Shown piece by piece: positions 24,983-33,056 of a stretch of DNA of 38,095 bases. A program made the position numbers and the translations under genes. The notes beneath the pieces are model-generated. The model did no database searches and was not told where the DNA came from. It was given only the letters and a program-made list of their open reading frames with translations. Every line of letters starts with the position of its first letter. Position 1 is the first letter of the stretch. This DNA is from NS-11 sp036505795 (GTDB taxonomy: Bacteria; Nitrospirota; Nitrospiria; Nitrospirales; NS-4), in assembly GCA_036505795.1 (NCBI GenBank), contig DASXSU010000068.1:1-38095 (forward strand), read 5' to 3'.

Positions 24983-25414
24983 TTGAACATGGATATTGAA
25001 ATTGGTTCGAATTTTTATCGTAACGCACAGGGCGTTATCGACATAGACGGAATGACGCAATTCTCATTCGACCACAATCGTCGATACAATGAGACGATGC
25101 TCAAGGGCATGGTGTTCGATCAACACGGCACGCTCGCGGCGAGGATTTCCGAGAACACCCTCTCGCTAAACCTTCGCGGCGAGTATGAGATGGTCTCTGA
25201 CGCCGAGGTGGTAAAGCTGCTACATAAAGAGAAGCAGGAAGTCCTCCTGGAGGTCAGATTTCTGGATAAGGAGCGCGTGCAGATTCATAAAGCGCGGCTG
25301 TTTACCGGCCGCGGCCGGCCGTTTGAGGTCACACCCTCCCTGTGGCGGCTCGCCGACAAGAGTCACAGCGGTGAGACCCTGGACTGCGCCGGCGACCCCG
25401 TAAAGCTCATGTAA
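24983..25414 (+). CDS. Unknown beta-rich protein (operon member 3)
   Basis: A protein of about 143 residues with many alternating hydrophobic strands (ARLFTGRGRPFEVT, RRYNETMLKGMVFDQHGT), suggesting a right-handed beta or cupin-like fold, but no signature was recognised. Two starts compete: TTG at 24983, eight bases after a GAGG site, and ATG at 24989. A perfect 12-base tandem duplication (ATGGATATTGAA) precedes them, offset by 13 bases, so its other ATG (24976) is out of frame. The 24239-25414 genes read as one operon. Directly after the stop (from 25415) comes a copy of the window-start repeat. Confidence 0.6.
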   Translation: MNMDIEIGSNFYRNAQGVIDIDGMTQFSFDHNRRYNETMLKGMVFDQHGTLAARISENTLSLNLRGEYEMVSDAEVVKLLHKEKQEVLLEVRFLDKERVQIHKARLFTGRGRPFEVTPSLWRLADKSHSGETLDCAGDPVKLM

Positions 25415-25478
25415 CCTCGGGTCCTTTCACCGAACAGCCCAACCGGGCTCACCGTTCTCACCCACCCAGACCTCAGGC
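25415..25478 (-). repeat. Copy of the window-start repeat family, next to a stop codon
   Basis: The complement of this segment aligns with about 151-212. Shared blocks include GTCTGGG-GGGTGAGAACGG, GGGCTGTTCG and AGGACCCGAG, roughly 80-85 percent identical by eye over about 56 bases. It begins directly after the stop codon of the preceding gene, in the same orientation relative to that gene as the copy after the DUF853 gene. Confidence 0.75.
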
Positions 25479-25619
25479 TGGCACCCGGCCGAGGTCCATA
25501 CAAGATAGGTATGGACCGAGGCCACACTCTCCAAGCTGAACTGCCCAGGAGCTCTTCAAAAACTGATGAAGAGCCCTTCGACAAAGCTCAAGGCGAACGG
25601 ATTTAAATTCTTCGGGCGA

Positions 25620-25858
25620 AGGGCATTAAAGAATTGTGAGTCTCTTGTGGGTGGTGCGGAGCCGGGGGCGTCCCGATGAGGCAACGGCCTACAGGCGAGT
25701 CAGCGACGGCTGCCAACCGATGCATCGAGCGGGTGACACCGCATGGGCGCCCAGATGCAGCGCGGGGCGTACAGCCGAGTCTGCGGGGCCTCGACGGCGA
25801 AACGCCCAGCTGCGCTGGGCTATGCGGGGGCAGGACCCGCTCAAAGAGCAACGGCGAA
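25620..25858 (+). ncRNA. Candidate structured RNA (HEARO/omega-RNA-like), no nuclease gene nearby
   Basis: The stretch folds into tandem hairpins: GCCCAGC/GCTGGGC with loop TGC (25803-25819), GCGGG/CCCGC (25823-25827 with 25835-25839), and GCTC/GAGC (25838-25848). A self-complementary CGATGCATCG lies at 25717-25726. The general character (GGGGGCAGGACCCGCTC near the 3' end) resembles transposon-associated HEARO/omega RNAs as I remember them; I could not check the match. No IscB or TnpB frame exists here, so it would be a stand-alone or decayed copy. The strand is tentative. Confidence 0.3.
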
Positions 25859-25904
25859 GACTGGGTCAGGCACATTTTCTCGGAAGAAATTGAGCCAGAC
25901 CCCT
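25859..25904. repeat. REP-like imperfect palindrome abutting a stop codon
   Basis: Left arm ACTGGGTCAGGCACATTTTCT and right arm AGAAATTGAGCCAGACCCC are nearly complementary, with an about four-base centre. The right arm ends at the stop codon of the minus-strand gene (25903-25905), so it may also terminate that transcript. GGGTCAGGC-type palindromes are known extragenic elements spread by RAYT-type transposases; no such transposase is in the window. Confidence 0.6.
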
Positions 25905-26745
25905 ACTTGGCGCTTTGGGCGCAGCGAAAACCCACGAATGCATTGCGAGTCTCGGGCGGTAGCTTCGTCGTCCGGCTGGCGGACAGCAGATACACCGGCA
26001 TGTCCGACCAGGACCCTCCCCGCGTCATCTTATATTGGCCATGGGATGGCCCGGACGGATTTCGCTTGGGTCCCTCGCGGTAATATTCTCCGTCGTACCA
26101 GTCCTCCACCCACTCGGCGACATTGCCGGCTTGATCGAGGGTCCCGTACGGGCCGGCTCCGGGAGGATAGCTTCCGACCGGCATGAGAATATCGTACGAG
26201 AACTGCGTCCCCTGCCCGAACCGCGCCACAGAGACCTTCGGCCGGCTGTCACCCCACGGAAACTTTCGTTCGTTCTCGTCACGTGCCGCACGCTCCCATT
26301 CCGCTTCGGTCGGCAACCGACGCCCGGTGATCCGGCAATAGGCATCCGCATCGGTCCAACTCACCCCAATCACGGGGCGGGTCGCGTGCTCCGGGAGCTT
26401 CACCTTGTCCCAGTTGACCGGTTTCTCCCATCCTGAGGCGGCCAAGAACTTGGCGTATCGCTCCGTCGTCACCTCAAATTGATCGATGTAAAAGGCGTCC
26501 AGATACACTCTATGACGAGGCTGCTCATCGTCCAGGCCTTCATCTTCCGAGAGCCCCATCCAGAATTCACCCGCCGGCACCAGGACCATGGGCGCTCCGT
26601 CTTTGGCCGCAATCTCCTTCGGTAAATCCCCGCTGACAGGCAAAGGCCTCCACGCCACGGCCAGCAGCAGCATGAGGACAACAAGGCATCGCCGGGACCG
26701 GCACTGTCGTGCCATGGGCAGATTCATCGCGGCTTTCGCCTTCAT
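25903..26745 (-). CDS. Formylglycine-generating-enzyme-like (SUMF1 family) secreted protein
   Basis: A 280-residue protein with a signal peptide (hydrophobic CLVVLMLLLAVAW) and an FGE-sulfatase/SUMF1-type domain. Recognisable blocks are MVLVPAGEFWMG, HRVYLDAFYIDQFEVTTERYAKF, WTDADAYC, RRLPTEAEWERAAR and GNVAEWVEDWY. The last blocks are TRGGSW and GFRCA. The two copper-binding catalytic cysteines of true FGE, which normally follow GGSW, are replaced here by SDMP/SASR, so it is probably not a formylglycine generator. Comparable domains occur in many bacteria as structural or sugar-binding modules. The ATG at 26745 follows a TTG that could also serve. Its promoter region is shared divergently with the gene at 26841. 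Confidence 0.85.
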   Translation of the reverse strand: MKAKAAMNLPMARQCRSRRCLVVLMLLLAVAWRPLPVSGDLPKEIAAKDGAPMVLVPAGEFWMGLSEDEGLDDEQPRHRVYLDAFYIDQFEVTTERYAKFLAASGWEKPVNWDKVKLPEHATRPVIGVSWTDADAYCRITGRRLPTEAEWERAARDENERKFPWGDSRPKVSVARFGQGTQFSYDILMPVGSYPPGAGPYGTLDQAGNVAEWVEDWYDGEYYREGPKRNPSGPSHGQYKMTRGGSWSDMPVYLLSASRTTKLPPETRNAFVGFRCAQSAK

Positions 26746-26767
26746 CAACGAAGTTTACCACACAGCC

Positions 26768-26797
26768 TTGACTTCATTCCCGAGCGGCCCCTATAGT
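26768..26797 (+). promoter_or_regulatory. Sigma70-type promoter for the binding-protein operon
   Basis: TTGACT at 26768-26773 and TATAGT at 26792-26797 with an 18-base spacer. It lies 44 bases before the ATG at 26841 and just outside the divergent gene starting at 26745. Confidence 0.6.
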
Positions 26798-26840
26798 GTG
26801 TATACCTCATGCCGCTCAGTGTACTACGCCTCTTTTTCTG

Positions 26841-28835
26841 ATGCCGGTTGTTTCACTTCGGTGGCGCCTCCGCCTTGCACCTCCCGCCCTTAAACTAACT
26901 CTGGCACGGGCCGCCCTGGGATTGCTGATTGTCGCTCCGTGGCTCGTTCAAGCCGAACCGTCGTTGCCCGGAACGAGCATCGTTCCTGCGCCCGTTCCAC
27001 CACGCGCTTTACAGGCTACGCCGCGTCAGAAGGCGCAGCTTGATACCGGAAGGTCACTGCTGGAGGCCGGCAGGGCTCAGGAGGCCGTGGACCAGTTTCA
27101 AAAGCTGATTGAGACCTCCCCTGACAGCCCTCTCCTTCCGGAGGCCTATCTGCTGCTCGCCCGAGCGCTAAGCGGGATGCAGAAGTGGGAGGAGGCGAAT
27201 GTCTACTTCCGCCGTCTCTTGGAAGAGGCTCCGGCTTCCGAATTTGCCACAGAAGCCCGGGTGGCTCTGGCAACCGGCTTGCTGAAGGCCGGACAATCGG
27301 ACGCCGCGCTGCCACTCCTGCGTCAGGCGTACATCGAGGCTTCCAGCCCGGCACTCAAACTCGGCATCCTGCGACGACTCGAGGAAGCGTATCTGACGAA
27401 GCCTGACTATCCACGCGCCATTGAGGCAGCGCTCGACTCTCGCGCCTTAGTCCCCCCGGAAGAGGCGCGGGTCATCGAGGAACGTGTCCGGCTTCTTCTC
27501 TATTCGAAACTCGGCGAGGCCGATCTCAGGCGCGTCGCAGAGCGATTCCAGCAAGCCTTCCCTGGAGACTTGGCACTGCTCCGCTTGCTGGAGCAGTACG
27601 CCGCCTCCGGCGAAGATTATAAAGTGACCCAAACCGCTCGAGAATTTTTTAAGCGGTTTCCACATCACGAGCAAATCGCGACGGTGACCAGCTTTCTGAC
27701 GGCACAGCGGAAGAAACTTAAGACCAATGATCTTCTTCTCGGCGCCCTCCTCCCGTTGTCCGGTCCGCTCAGCCCTTATGGAACGCAGGTGCTCAACGGC
27801 ATCAAGATCGGCCTAGAGCACGGCTTCGAGTTCGCGGCGCGGCCGGCGATTGGTCTCGTCACGAAAGATACCCAGAACGATCAGAAACAATTGATGATCG
27901 AACTGGATGACCTCTTGGAGGACTATCACCCGGTGGCAGTGATCGGCCCACTCCTTACCCGAGACCTAAAGCTGGTCGCACCGACCCTAGACGCCCGAGA
28001 CGCCGTCCTCATTACACCGACCGCTACCTTCTCGGAAGTCCAGCGGCTTGCGCAGTCTCTCTTCAATGCGGCCGTGAACCATCGCGAGTTGGTTCGGGAT
28101 GTGGCGGAGCATGCCATTATTAGACTTGGTTGGAAACGGGTCTGCATCCTCGCACCGCTTGATCCCTATGGAAGTGAGATGACACAGGCGTTTGCCGAGG
28201 AGATCCAGCGCCTGGGTGCGGAACTGATTGCCACTGAGACCTACGATGCCAAGGACACGGATTTTGGTCCGGCAATCAAGCGCCTCAAAGCTGCCGACCT
28301 GAAGAAATACGGGAAACTGGAAGCGATCAAGAAGAAGGGCAAGCCCGCGAAGAATTACATTCCCGGTTTCGATGCGATCTTCCTTCCTGACAATGTCGAG
28401 AAGGTGGCGCTCCTCGCCGGCCAGTTGCACTTCTACGGCATGGCGGTTCCGATCCTTGGAACAAATGCCCTCGACTCTCCGGAATTGATCCGGATCGGAG
28501 GACGATCCGTCGAAGGCGCCCTCTTTGCCGATAGTTTTTTCGTGGACAACCCGAATCCGGTCGTGCGAAACTTTGTCGATCGCTATCGGGCGCGATTTCA
28601 TGAGGCCCCCACGGCTTTCGCCGCCCACTCCTACGAGGCCACGCAACTCATACTGGATGCCGTACTGAAGGGCGCCACCACCGGCAAAGCCATCCGCGAC
28701 AGCTTGCGAAAAGTGAAGAATGCGCCGGGGCTGTCGGGGCCTCTTAGCATGAACGCAGCTGGCTACCTAGAAAGGCGTTACACGCTGATACAGGTCAAAG
28801 GAGGCCGATTGACGGCCTTAACGAATACACAATGA
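26841..28835 (+). CDS. TPR and periplasmic-binding-domain protein (LpoA/LppC-like)
   Basis: A 664-residue exported protein. After an N-terminal hydrophobic segment (about 17-36) come TPR-like helices (about 55-235), then a two-lobed periplasmic binding domain (about 290-650) of the LppC/Leu-Ile-Val-binding type, opening with GALLPLSGPLSPYGTQVLNGI. This domain order is that of LpoA-type penicillin-binding-protein activators and of ABC-type amino-acid receptors; no permease genes adjoin, which favours the former. The start at ATG 26841 gives a normal signal segment; a longer frame from 26796 is possible. The gene overlaps the protease gene at ATGA. Confidence 0.8.
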   Translation: MPVVSLRWRLRLAPPALKLTLARAALGLLIVAPWLVQAEPSLPGTSIVPAPVPPRALQATPRQKAQLDTGRSLLEAGRAQEAVDQFQKLIETSPDSPLLPEAYLLLARALSGMQKWEEANVYFRRLLEEAPASEFATEARVALATGLLKAGQSDAALPLLRQAYIEASSPALKLGILRRLEEAYLTKPDYPRAIEAALDSRALVPPEEARVIEERVRLLLYSKLGEADLRRVAERFQQAFPGDLALLRLLEQYAASGEDYKVTQTAREFFKRFPHHEQIATVTSFLTAQRKKLKTNDLLLGALLPLSGPLSPYGTQVLNGIKIGLEHGFEFAARPAIGLVTKDTQNDQKQLMIELDDLLEDYHPVAVIGPLLTRDLKLVAPTLDARDAVLITPTATFSEVQRLAQSLFNAAVNHRELVRDVAEHAIIRLGWKRVCILAPLDPYGSEMTQAFAEEIQRLGAELIATETYDAKDTDFGPAIKRLKAADLKKYGKLEAIKKKGKPAKNYIPGFDAIFLPDNVEKVALLAGQLHFYGMAVPILGTNALDSPELIRIGGRSVEGALFADSFFVDNPNPVVRNFVDRYRARFHEAPTAFAAHSYEATQLILDAVLKGATTGKAIRDSLRKVKNAPGLSGPLSMNAAGYLERRYTLIQVKGGRLTALTNTQ

Positions 28836-29584
28836 TGCAGCTCGGCTCCATCCTGCATACCATCTCTTACATGGCCCTGCCGCTCCTGCTGGCGATGGTG
28901 TTTCATGAGTATGCGCATGGAAAGGTCGCGGACTACTTTGGCGATCACACCGCCCGGGAGGCCGGCCGCCTGACGCTGAATCCACTTGCACACATCGATC
29001 TTTTCGGCACGATCTTGCTGCCGCTGCTGTGCCTGATATTCCCAACGGGCGTGTTCATAGGATACGCCAAGCCGGTCCCCGTGAATGCGGTCAATTTTCG
29101 CAACCCGCGACGCGAAATGGCGATCGTGGCCGCCGCTGGGCCGATGATGAATCTTCTCCTGGCCATCGTCAGCGCAGCTCTCTTGACCGGAATCATGGCA
29201 TTGGATCCAACCGTCGCGGATTCCATTTCGACGAGCGGTACAGCTGTTTCCCGGTCGGACCTCGGCGGCATGATCCTGGTGCCCCTGGCATGGATGTGTA
29301 TGTACTCGGTGCTCATCAACCTCGTCCTGATGGTATTTAACTTGATCCCTATCCCGCCCTTGGATGGGGGCCGCGTTCTCGTGAATACCCTGCCACCACA
29401 GCATGCAGCGACCCTTAGCCGGGTGGAACCCTACGGCATGATCATCATCTTTTTTCTGGTATTGGCGGACCCTCAGCTTCATCTGTTCCGTAGCCTCATG
29501 ACCCCCGTCGATATCCTCTTTCGAACATTAATAGCGCCAGCGAGTACACTTAGCACGGCTCTGCTTTCAACCTTGGTGTCTTAG
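28832..29584 (+). CDS. Site-2 protease family (M50) membrane metalloprotease
   Basis: A 250-residue protein with about six hydrophobic helices. The zinc-binding HEYAH motif lies at residues 25-29, and the second catalytic element NLIPIPPLDGGR lies near 170-181 (D178). This is the short S2P form without PDZ domain, common in Gram-negative bacteria, which cleaves substrates within the membrane. The substrate is unknown. The start ATG overlaps the stop of the binding-protein gene as ATGA, so the two are translationally coupled. trpS starts seven bases after its stop. Confidence 0.9.
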   Translation: MMQLGSILHTISYMALPLLLAMVFHEYAHGKVADYFGDHTAREAGRLTLNPLAHIDLFGTILLPLLCLIFPTGVFIGYAKPVPVNAVNFRNPRREMAIVAAAGPMMNLLLAIVSAALLTGIMALDPTVADSISTSGTAVSRSDLGGMILVPLAWMCMYSVLINLVLMVFNLIPIPPLDGGRVLVNTLPPQHAATLSRVEPYGMIIIFFLVLADPQLHLFRSLMTPVDILFRTLIAPASTLSTALLSTLVS

Positions 29585-29591
29585 GAATTGG

Positions 29592-30572
29592 ATGGCGACG
29601 CGAGTTCTTAGCGGGATGCAGCCCAGCGGGGCGTTGCATCTGGGAAATTTGCTGGGCGCCTTGGATAACTTTGTGCGGCTCCAGGAGCATCATGAATGCT
29701 TTTACTTCATTGCCGATTGGCACGCGCTCACGACAAACTTCGAAGACACCTCGAAGATCCGGTTCTACGCACGGGAGATGCTGATTGACTGGCTGGCCGC
29801 CGGTCTCGATCCTGAGAAGTCAACACTCTTCATCCAGTCCCATGTTCCTCAACACGCGATTCTGTACCTTTTGCTTTCAATGATTACGCCGGTGCCATGG
29901 CTGGAGCGAAACCCCACGTATAAGGAAAAGCAGGACAACATTGAGGGCCGGGACCTCTCGACCTACGGCTTTTTGGGCTATCCGGTTCTCCAGGCCGCGG
30001 ATATTTTATTGTACAAGGGCGATTTCGTTCCCGTGGGGATAGATCAACTTCCGCATCTGGAATTGACGCGGGAGATCACCCGCCGATTCAACGGCCTGTA
30101 CAAGTCGATCTTTCCCGAACCGCAGGCCTTGCTGACCGAGATTCCCAAAGTCCCCGGCACCGACGGCAGGAAAATGAGCAAGAGCTATAACAACACCATC
30201 AACCTGTCGGACACCGAGACCGAAGTCCGAGCCAAGCTCAAGACAATGGTGACAGATCCCGCCCGTGTCAGACGGACGGACAAAGGCAATCCTGACGTGT
30301 GTCCGGTCTTCACCCTGCACAAGTCCGTTTCAACCCAAGCCGTGATTGACCGAGTCAACCGGGAGTGCCGGACAGCCGAAATCGGATGTATCGACTGCAA
30401 AAAACTGTCGGCCGATGCGATTGTGGCCCGGCTCACTCCGATCTGGGAACACCGCCGAAAGCTCGAACAGCAACCGGGTCTCGTGGATGAGGTTATCGCG
30501 ACCGGCACGCAACGGGCCGGCGTCGTCGCCCGCCAGACCATCGAGGAAGTCACCGACGCGATGAAGCTTTAG
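29592..30572 (+). CDS. trpS: Tryptophanyl-tRNA synthetase
   Basis: A 326-residue class I synthetase that charges tRNA-Trp. HIGH-like PSGALHLGN is at 11-19, KMSKS is found exactly at 194-198 (GRKMSKSYNN), and the tryptophan-binding loop is recognisable around AADILLYKGD (135-144). The length matches bacterial TrpRS. It is the last gene of the TPR-protease-trpS operon. The downstream region contains a mobile repeat and no obvious terminator. This is a firm assignment. Confidence 0.97.
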   Translation: MATRVLSGMQPSGALHLGNLLGALDNFVRLQEHHECFYFIADWHALTTNFEDTSKIRFYAREMLIDWLAAGLDPEKSTLFIQSHVPQHAILYLLLSMITPVPWLERNPTYKEKQDNIEGRDLSTYGFLGYPVLQAADILLYKGDFVPVGIDQLPHLELTREITRRFNGLYKSIFPEPQALLTEIPKVPGTDGRKMSKSYNNTINLSDTETEVRAKLKTMVTDPARVRRTDKGNPDVCPVFTLHKSVSTQAVIDRVNRECRTAEIGCIDCKKLSADAIVARLTPIWEHRRKLEQQPGLVDEVIATGTQRAGVVARQTIEEVTDAMKL

Positions 30573-30616
30573 GCTAGACTCTTCACTTAGGCCGGCATGT
30601 TGAGTGAACCTAACTT

Positions 30617-30670
30617 GTCACCCTGAACTCCGTGAAGGGTCTAGATTCTTCGCTTCGCTCAGAATGACAG
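30617..30670. repeat. MITE-like dispersed repeat with TGTCA ends
   Basis: A 54-base segment starts TGTCACCCTGA and ends TCAGAATGACA. These are imperfect terminal inverted repeats, and the centre contains TTCTTCGCTTCGCTC. This motif is commonly seen as a scattered extragenic repeat in many bacterial genomes. It sits between trpS and the promoter of gap and carries no gene. Confidence 0.6.
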
Positions 30671-30751
30671 AGGGATTTAGAATAATGAAAGAGGGAATTC
30701 AGAATAATACCGAAGGCCTTGATTGACATCACGCCCAATCTTTCGGGGTGA

Positions 30752-30780
30752 TTGACTCACGGAATTTTTTCGCTTAGGAT
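30752..30780 (+). promoter_or_regulatory. Sigma70-type promoter of the gap-pgk-tpiA-secG operon
   Basis: TTGACT at 30752-30757 and TAGGAT at 30775-30780 with a 17-base spacer. They lie 36 bases before the gap start at 30817. A TTGACA at 30723 has no matching -10. Confidence 0.65.
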
Positions 30781-30816
30781 TCCGCAATTAGTTCACTCTA
30801 CGCCTCACAACGAAAT

Positions 30817-31821
30817 ATGCCTATGCGAATCGGTATTAACGGCTTCGGCCGCATCGGTCGAAATGTCTTGCGGGCATCCCTTGGTGATCCCGCCCTGGAA
30901 TTCGTCGCCATTAACGATCTGACGGACGCCCGCACGCTCGCGCATCTTCTGAAGTACGATTCGGTCCATGGTCAGCTCTCCGCCTCCGTGGAGGCGAAGG
31001 AAGACCAGTTGGTTATCGACGGAAAGCCCATCAAGATTCTGGCTCAAAAAGACCCGAAAGACCTGCCATGGCGAGACCTCCGGGTTGACTATGTCATAGA
31101 ATCCACCGGCCGGTTCACGGAACGTGAGACCGCGGGGCGTCATCTCTCAGCCGGCGCCAAGAAAGTCATCATCTCCGCCCCTTCCAAAGATCCGGACGCG
31201 ACGATCGTCCTTGGGGTGAACGAGCAGACATACGACCCCAAGTCGCACCAGATCGTCTCCAATGCCTCCTGTACGACCAACTGCCTGGCGCCGGTCGCCA
31301 AGGTCCTCCTTGAGAAATACGGCATCAAGCACGGCCTGATGACGACGATCCACTCGTACACGAATGATCAGCAACTGCTGGACCTTCCCCATACCGACTT
31401 GCGCCGCGCCCGCGCCGCAGCCCTTTCCATGGTGCCGACCAGCACCGGCGCGGCAAAGGCCTTGCACCTGGTGATCCCGCAGCTCAAAGGAAGGATGGGC
31501 GGCATGGCCGTTCGCGTGCCGACGCCCAATGTCTCTTTGATCGACCTCACCGCTGAACTGGAAGGCGATGCGACCGCCGAGGAGGTCAATGCCGCATTCC
31601 GGAAGGCCGCTGACGGCCCGCTCAAGGGCATCCTTCAATATTCCGAGGAACAACTGGTCTCGGTGGATTTGAACGGCAATGCCCACTCAGCCATTCTGGA
31701 CGCCCCACTTACCGTTGTCCTCGATAAGCGGCTGGTCAAGGTGATTGCCTGGTATGACAATGAGTGGGGCTATTCCTGCCGCGTGCGTGATCTGCTCAAG
31801 TTCATGGCCTCCAAAGGTTAA
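30817..31821 (+). CDS. gap: Glyceraldehyde-3-phosphate dehydrogenase
   Basis: A 334-residue enzyme that interconverts GAP and 1,3-bisphosphoglycerate with NAD(P). The Rossmann INGFGRIGRN motif begins at residue 7, catalytic Cys152 lies in SNASCTTNCLAPV, and His179 in TIHSYTND. The start ATG has a weak ribosome site; the second ATG two codons later is equally plausible. It opens the gap-pgk-tpiA-secG run, with pgk starting 15 bases after its stop. It is transcribed from the promoter at 30752-30780. The direction of flux (glycolysis or gluconeogenesis/CO2 fixation) is not indicated. Confidence 0.97.
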   Translation: MPMRIGINGFGRIGRNVLRASLGDPALEFVAINDLTDARTLAHLLKYDSVHGQLSASVEAKEDQLVIDGKPIKILAQKDPKDLPWRDLRVDYVIESTGRFTERETAGRHLSAGAKKVIISAPSKDPDATIVLGVNEQTYDPKSHQIVSNASCTTNCLAPVAKVLLEKYGIKHGLMTTIHSYTNDQQLLDLPHTDLRRARAAALSMVPTSTGAAKALHLVIPQLKGRMGGMAVRVPTPNVSLIDLTAELEGDATAEEVNAAFRKAADGPLKGILQYSEEQLVSVDLNGNAHSAILDAPLTVVLDKRLVKVIAWYDNEWGYSCRVRDLLKFMASKG

Positions 31822-31836
31822 GTATAGACCCCCGGT

Positions 31837-33045
31837 ATGAACCGCAACAAAGTCACGATTGAGGATCTCGTTCTGAAAGATAAGCGCGTCATCATTCGCG
31901 CTGACTTCAATGTGCCGCTCGATGAGACCGGGCATATCACGGACGACACCCGCATTCGCGGCACGCTTCCCACCATTAACTACGCCGTCGACGAAGGCGC
32001 CAAGGTCATCCTGTGTTCCCATCTGGACCGGCCCAAGGGACGGGATCCGCACTTGAGCCTTGCGCCGGTCGCGCGACGCCTCCAGCGACTACTGGGGAAG
32101 GATGTCATGTTCGCCGAGGACTGTATCGGACCGGCCACGGCAAGCCTCGTCGCGAAGATGAAGCCGGGAGACGTTCTCCTGCTCGAGAACCTCCGCTACC
32201 ATGAAGGCGAGGAAGCCAACGACGAGCAGTTCGCAAAGGCGCTGGCGTCGCTGGGCGATGTGTATGTTAACGATGCGTTCGGGGCCGCGCATCGCAATCA
32301 CGCGTCGGTCACGGGCATCACGAAGTTTCTGCCGGATGCCGCCGCCGGCTTTTTGATGCGCAAGGAGATCGAATACCTGGAAGGCGCCGTGGCCAACCCT
32401 ATGCGGCCATTCGTCGCAATTCTGGGAGGCGCCAAAGTCTCCGGAAAAATCGGCGTCATCGAAAACCTTGGCAAGAAGGTGGACAAGGTCATTATCGGCG
32501 GCGGCATGGCCTTCACCTATCTCAAAGCTTTAGGCCTGGAGGTGGGTAATTCCCTTGTGGAGGACGGCATGCTGAAGTTCGCCAAGGAAATCTACGAGCA
32601 TGCGATCAGCCGGGACGTGAAGTTTTATCTACCGGTGGATTTCGTGGTGGCCGCGAGCATGAGCCCCGCCGCTGAAACCAAGATCGTTCCCAACCAGGAG
32701 ATTCCGAAAGGCTGGTATGGTCTCGACATCGGACCAGCCTCCGTCAAGCTGTTCACCGAAGCCCTGGGGAACGCCAAGACTATTCTCTGGAATGGCCCGA
32801 TGGGCATCTTTGAGCGGGACGCCTATTCGCGCGGCACCATGGCTGTGGCTCATGCCGTGGCCGACGCCTACGCGCTTACCATCGTCGGCGGTGCCGACAC
32901 GGCGCTGGCCGTCCATCGCGCCGGTGTCTCGGAGAGCATGTCCTTCATTTCTACCGGCGGCGGCGCCGCGCTTGAGCTGCTCGAAGGCAAAGAGCTGCCG
33001 GGGATTGCCGCACTTCCCGACCGGATCAGGGAATCACCGCGCTGA
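31837..33045 (+). CDS. pgk: Phosphoglycerate kinase
   Basis: A 402-residue monomeric kinase moving phosphate between 1,3-bisphosphoglycerate and ADP. The family start RADFNVP lies at 21-27, the HRNHASV and GGAKVSGKIGVI blocks are present, and the C-terminal GGADTALAV loop is complete. The ribosome site is weak, and the gene is 15 bases downstream of gap and 11 upstream of tpiA. This is a standard gene without anomalies. Confidence 0.97.
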   Translation: MNRNKVTIEDLVLKDKRVIIRADFNVPLDETGHITDDTRIRGTLPTINYAVDEGAKVILCSHLDRPKGRDPHLSLAPVARRLQRLLGKDVMFAEDCIGPATASLVAKMKPGDVLLLENLRYHEGEEANDEQFAKALASLGDVYVNDAFGAAHRNHASVTGITKFLPDAAAGFLMRKEIEYLEGAVANPMRPFVAILGGAKVSGKIGVIENLGKKVDKVIIGGGMAFTYLKALGLEVGNSLVEDGMLKFAKEIYEHAISRDVKFYLPVDFVVAASMSPAAETKIVPNQEIPKGWYGLDIGPASVKLFTEALGNAKTILWNGPMGIFERDAYSRGTMAVAHAVADAYALTIVGGADTALAVHRAGVSESMSFISTGGGAALELLEGKELPGIAALPDRIRESPR

Positions 33046-33056
33046 AAGAACGTCAC

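Larger units (their letters stand above)
25415..25902. other. Gene-free composite region with repeats, palindromes and a structured-RNA candidate
   Basis: 488 bases without a credible gene. In order it holds a dispersed repeat copy (25415-25478), a perfect 8-base inverted repeat GGTCCATA/TATGGACC (25493-25500 with 25510-25517), and a hairpin GCTCTTCA/TGAAGAGC (25551-25558 with 25567-25574). Next comes a short CCCTTCGACAAAGCTCAAGG segment of a type often found as an extragenic repeat. A GC-rich stretch of hairpins (25620-25858) and a REP-like palindrome (25859-25904) complete it. Confidence 0.7.

Noticed and set aside
28778..29482. 234-residue minus-strand frame inside the site-2 protease
   Set aside because: Composition typical of antisense translation; the plus strand carries HEYAH and the LDGG motif.
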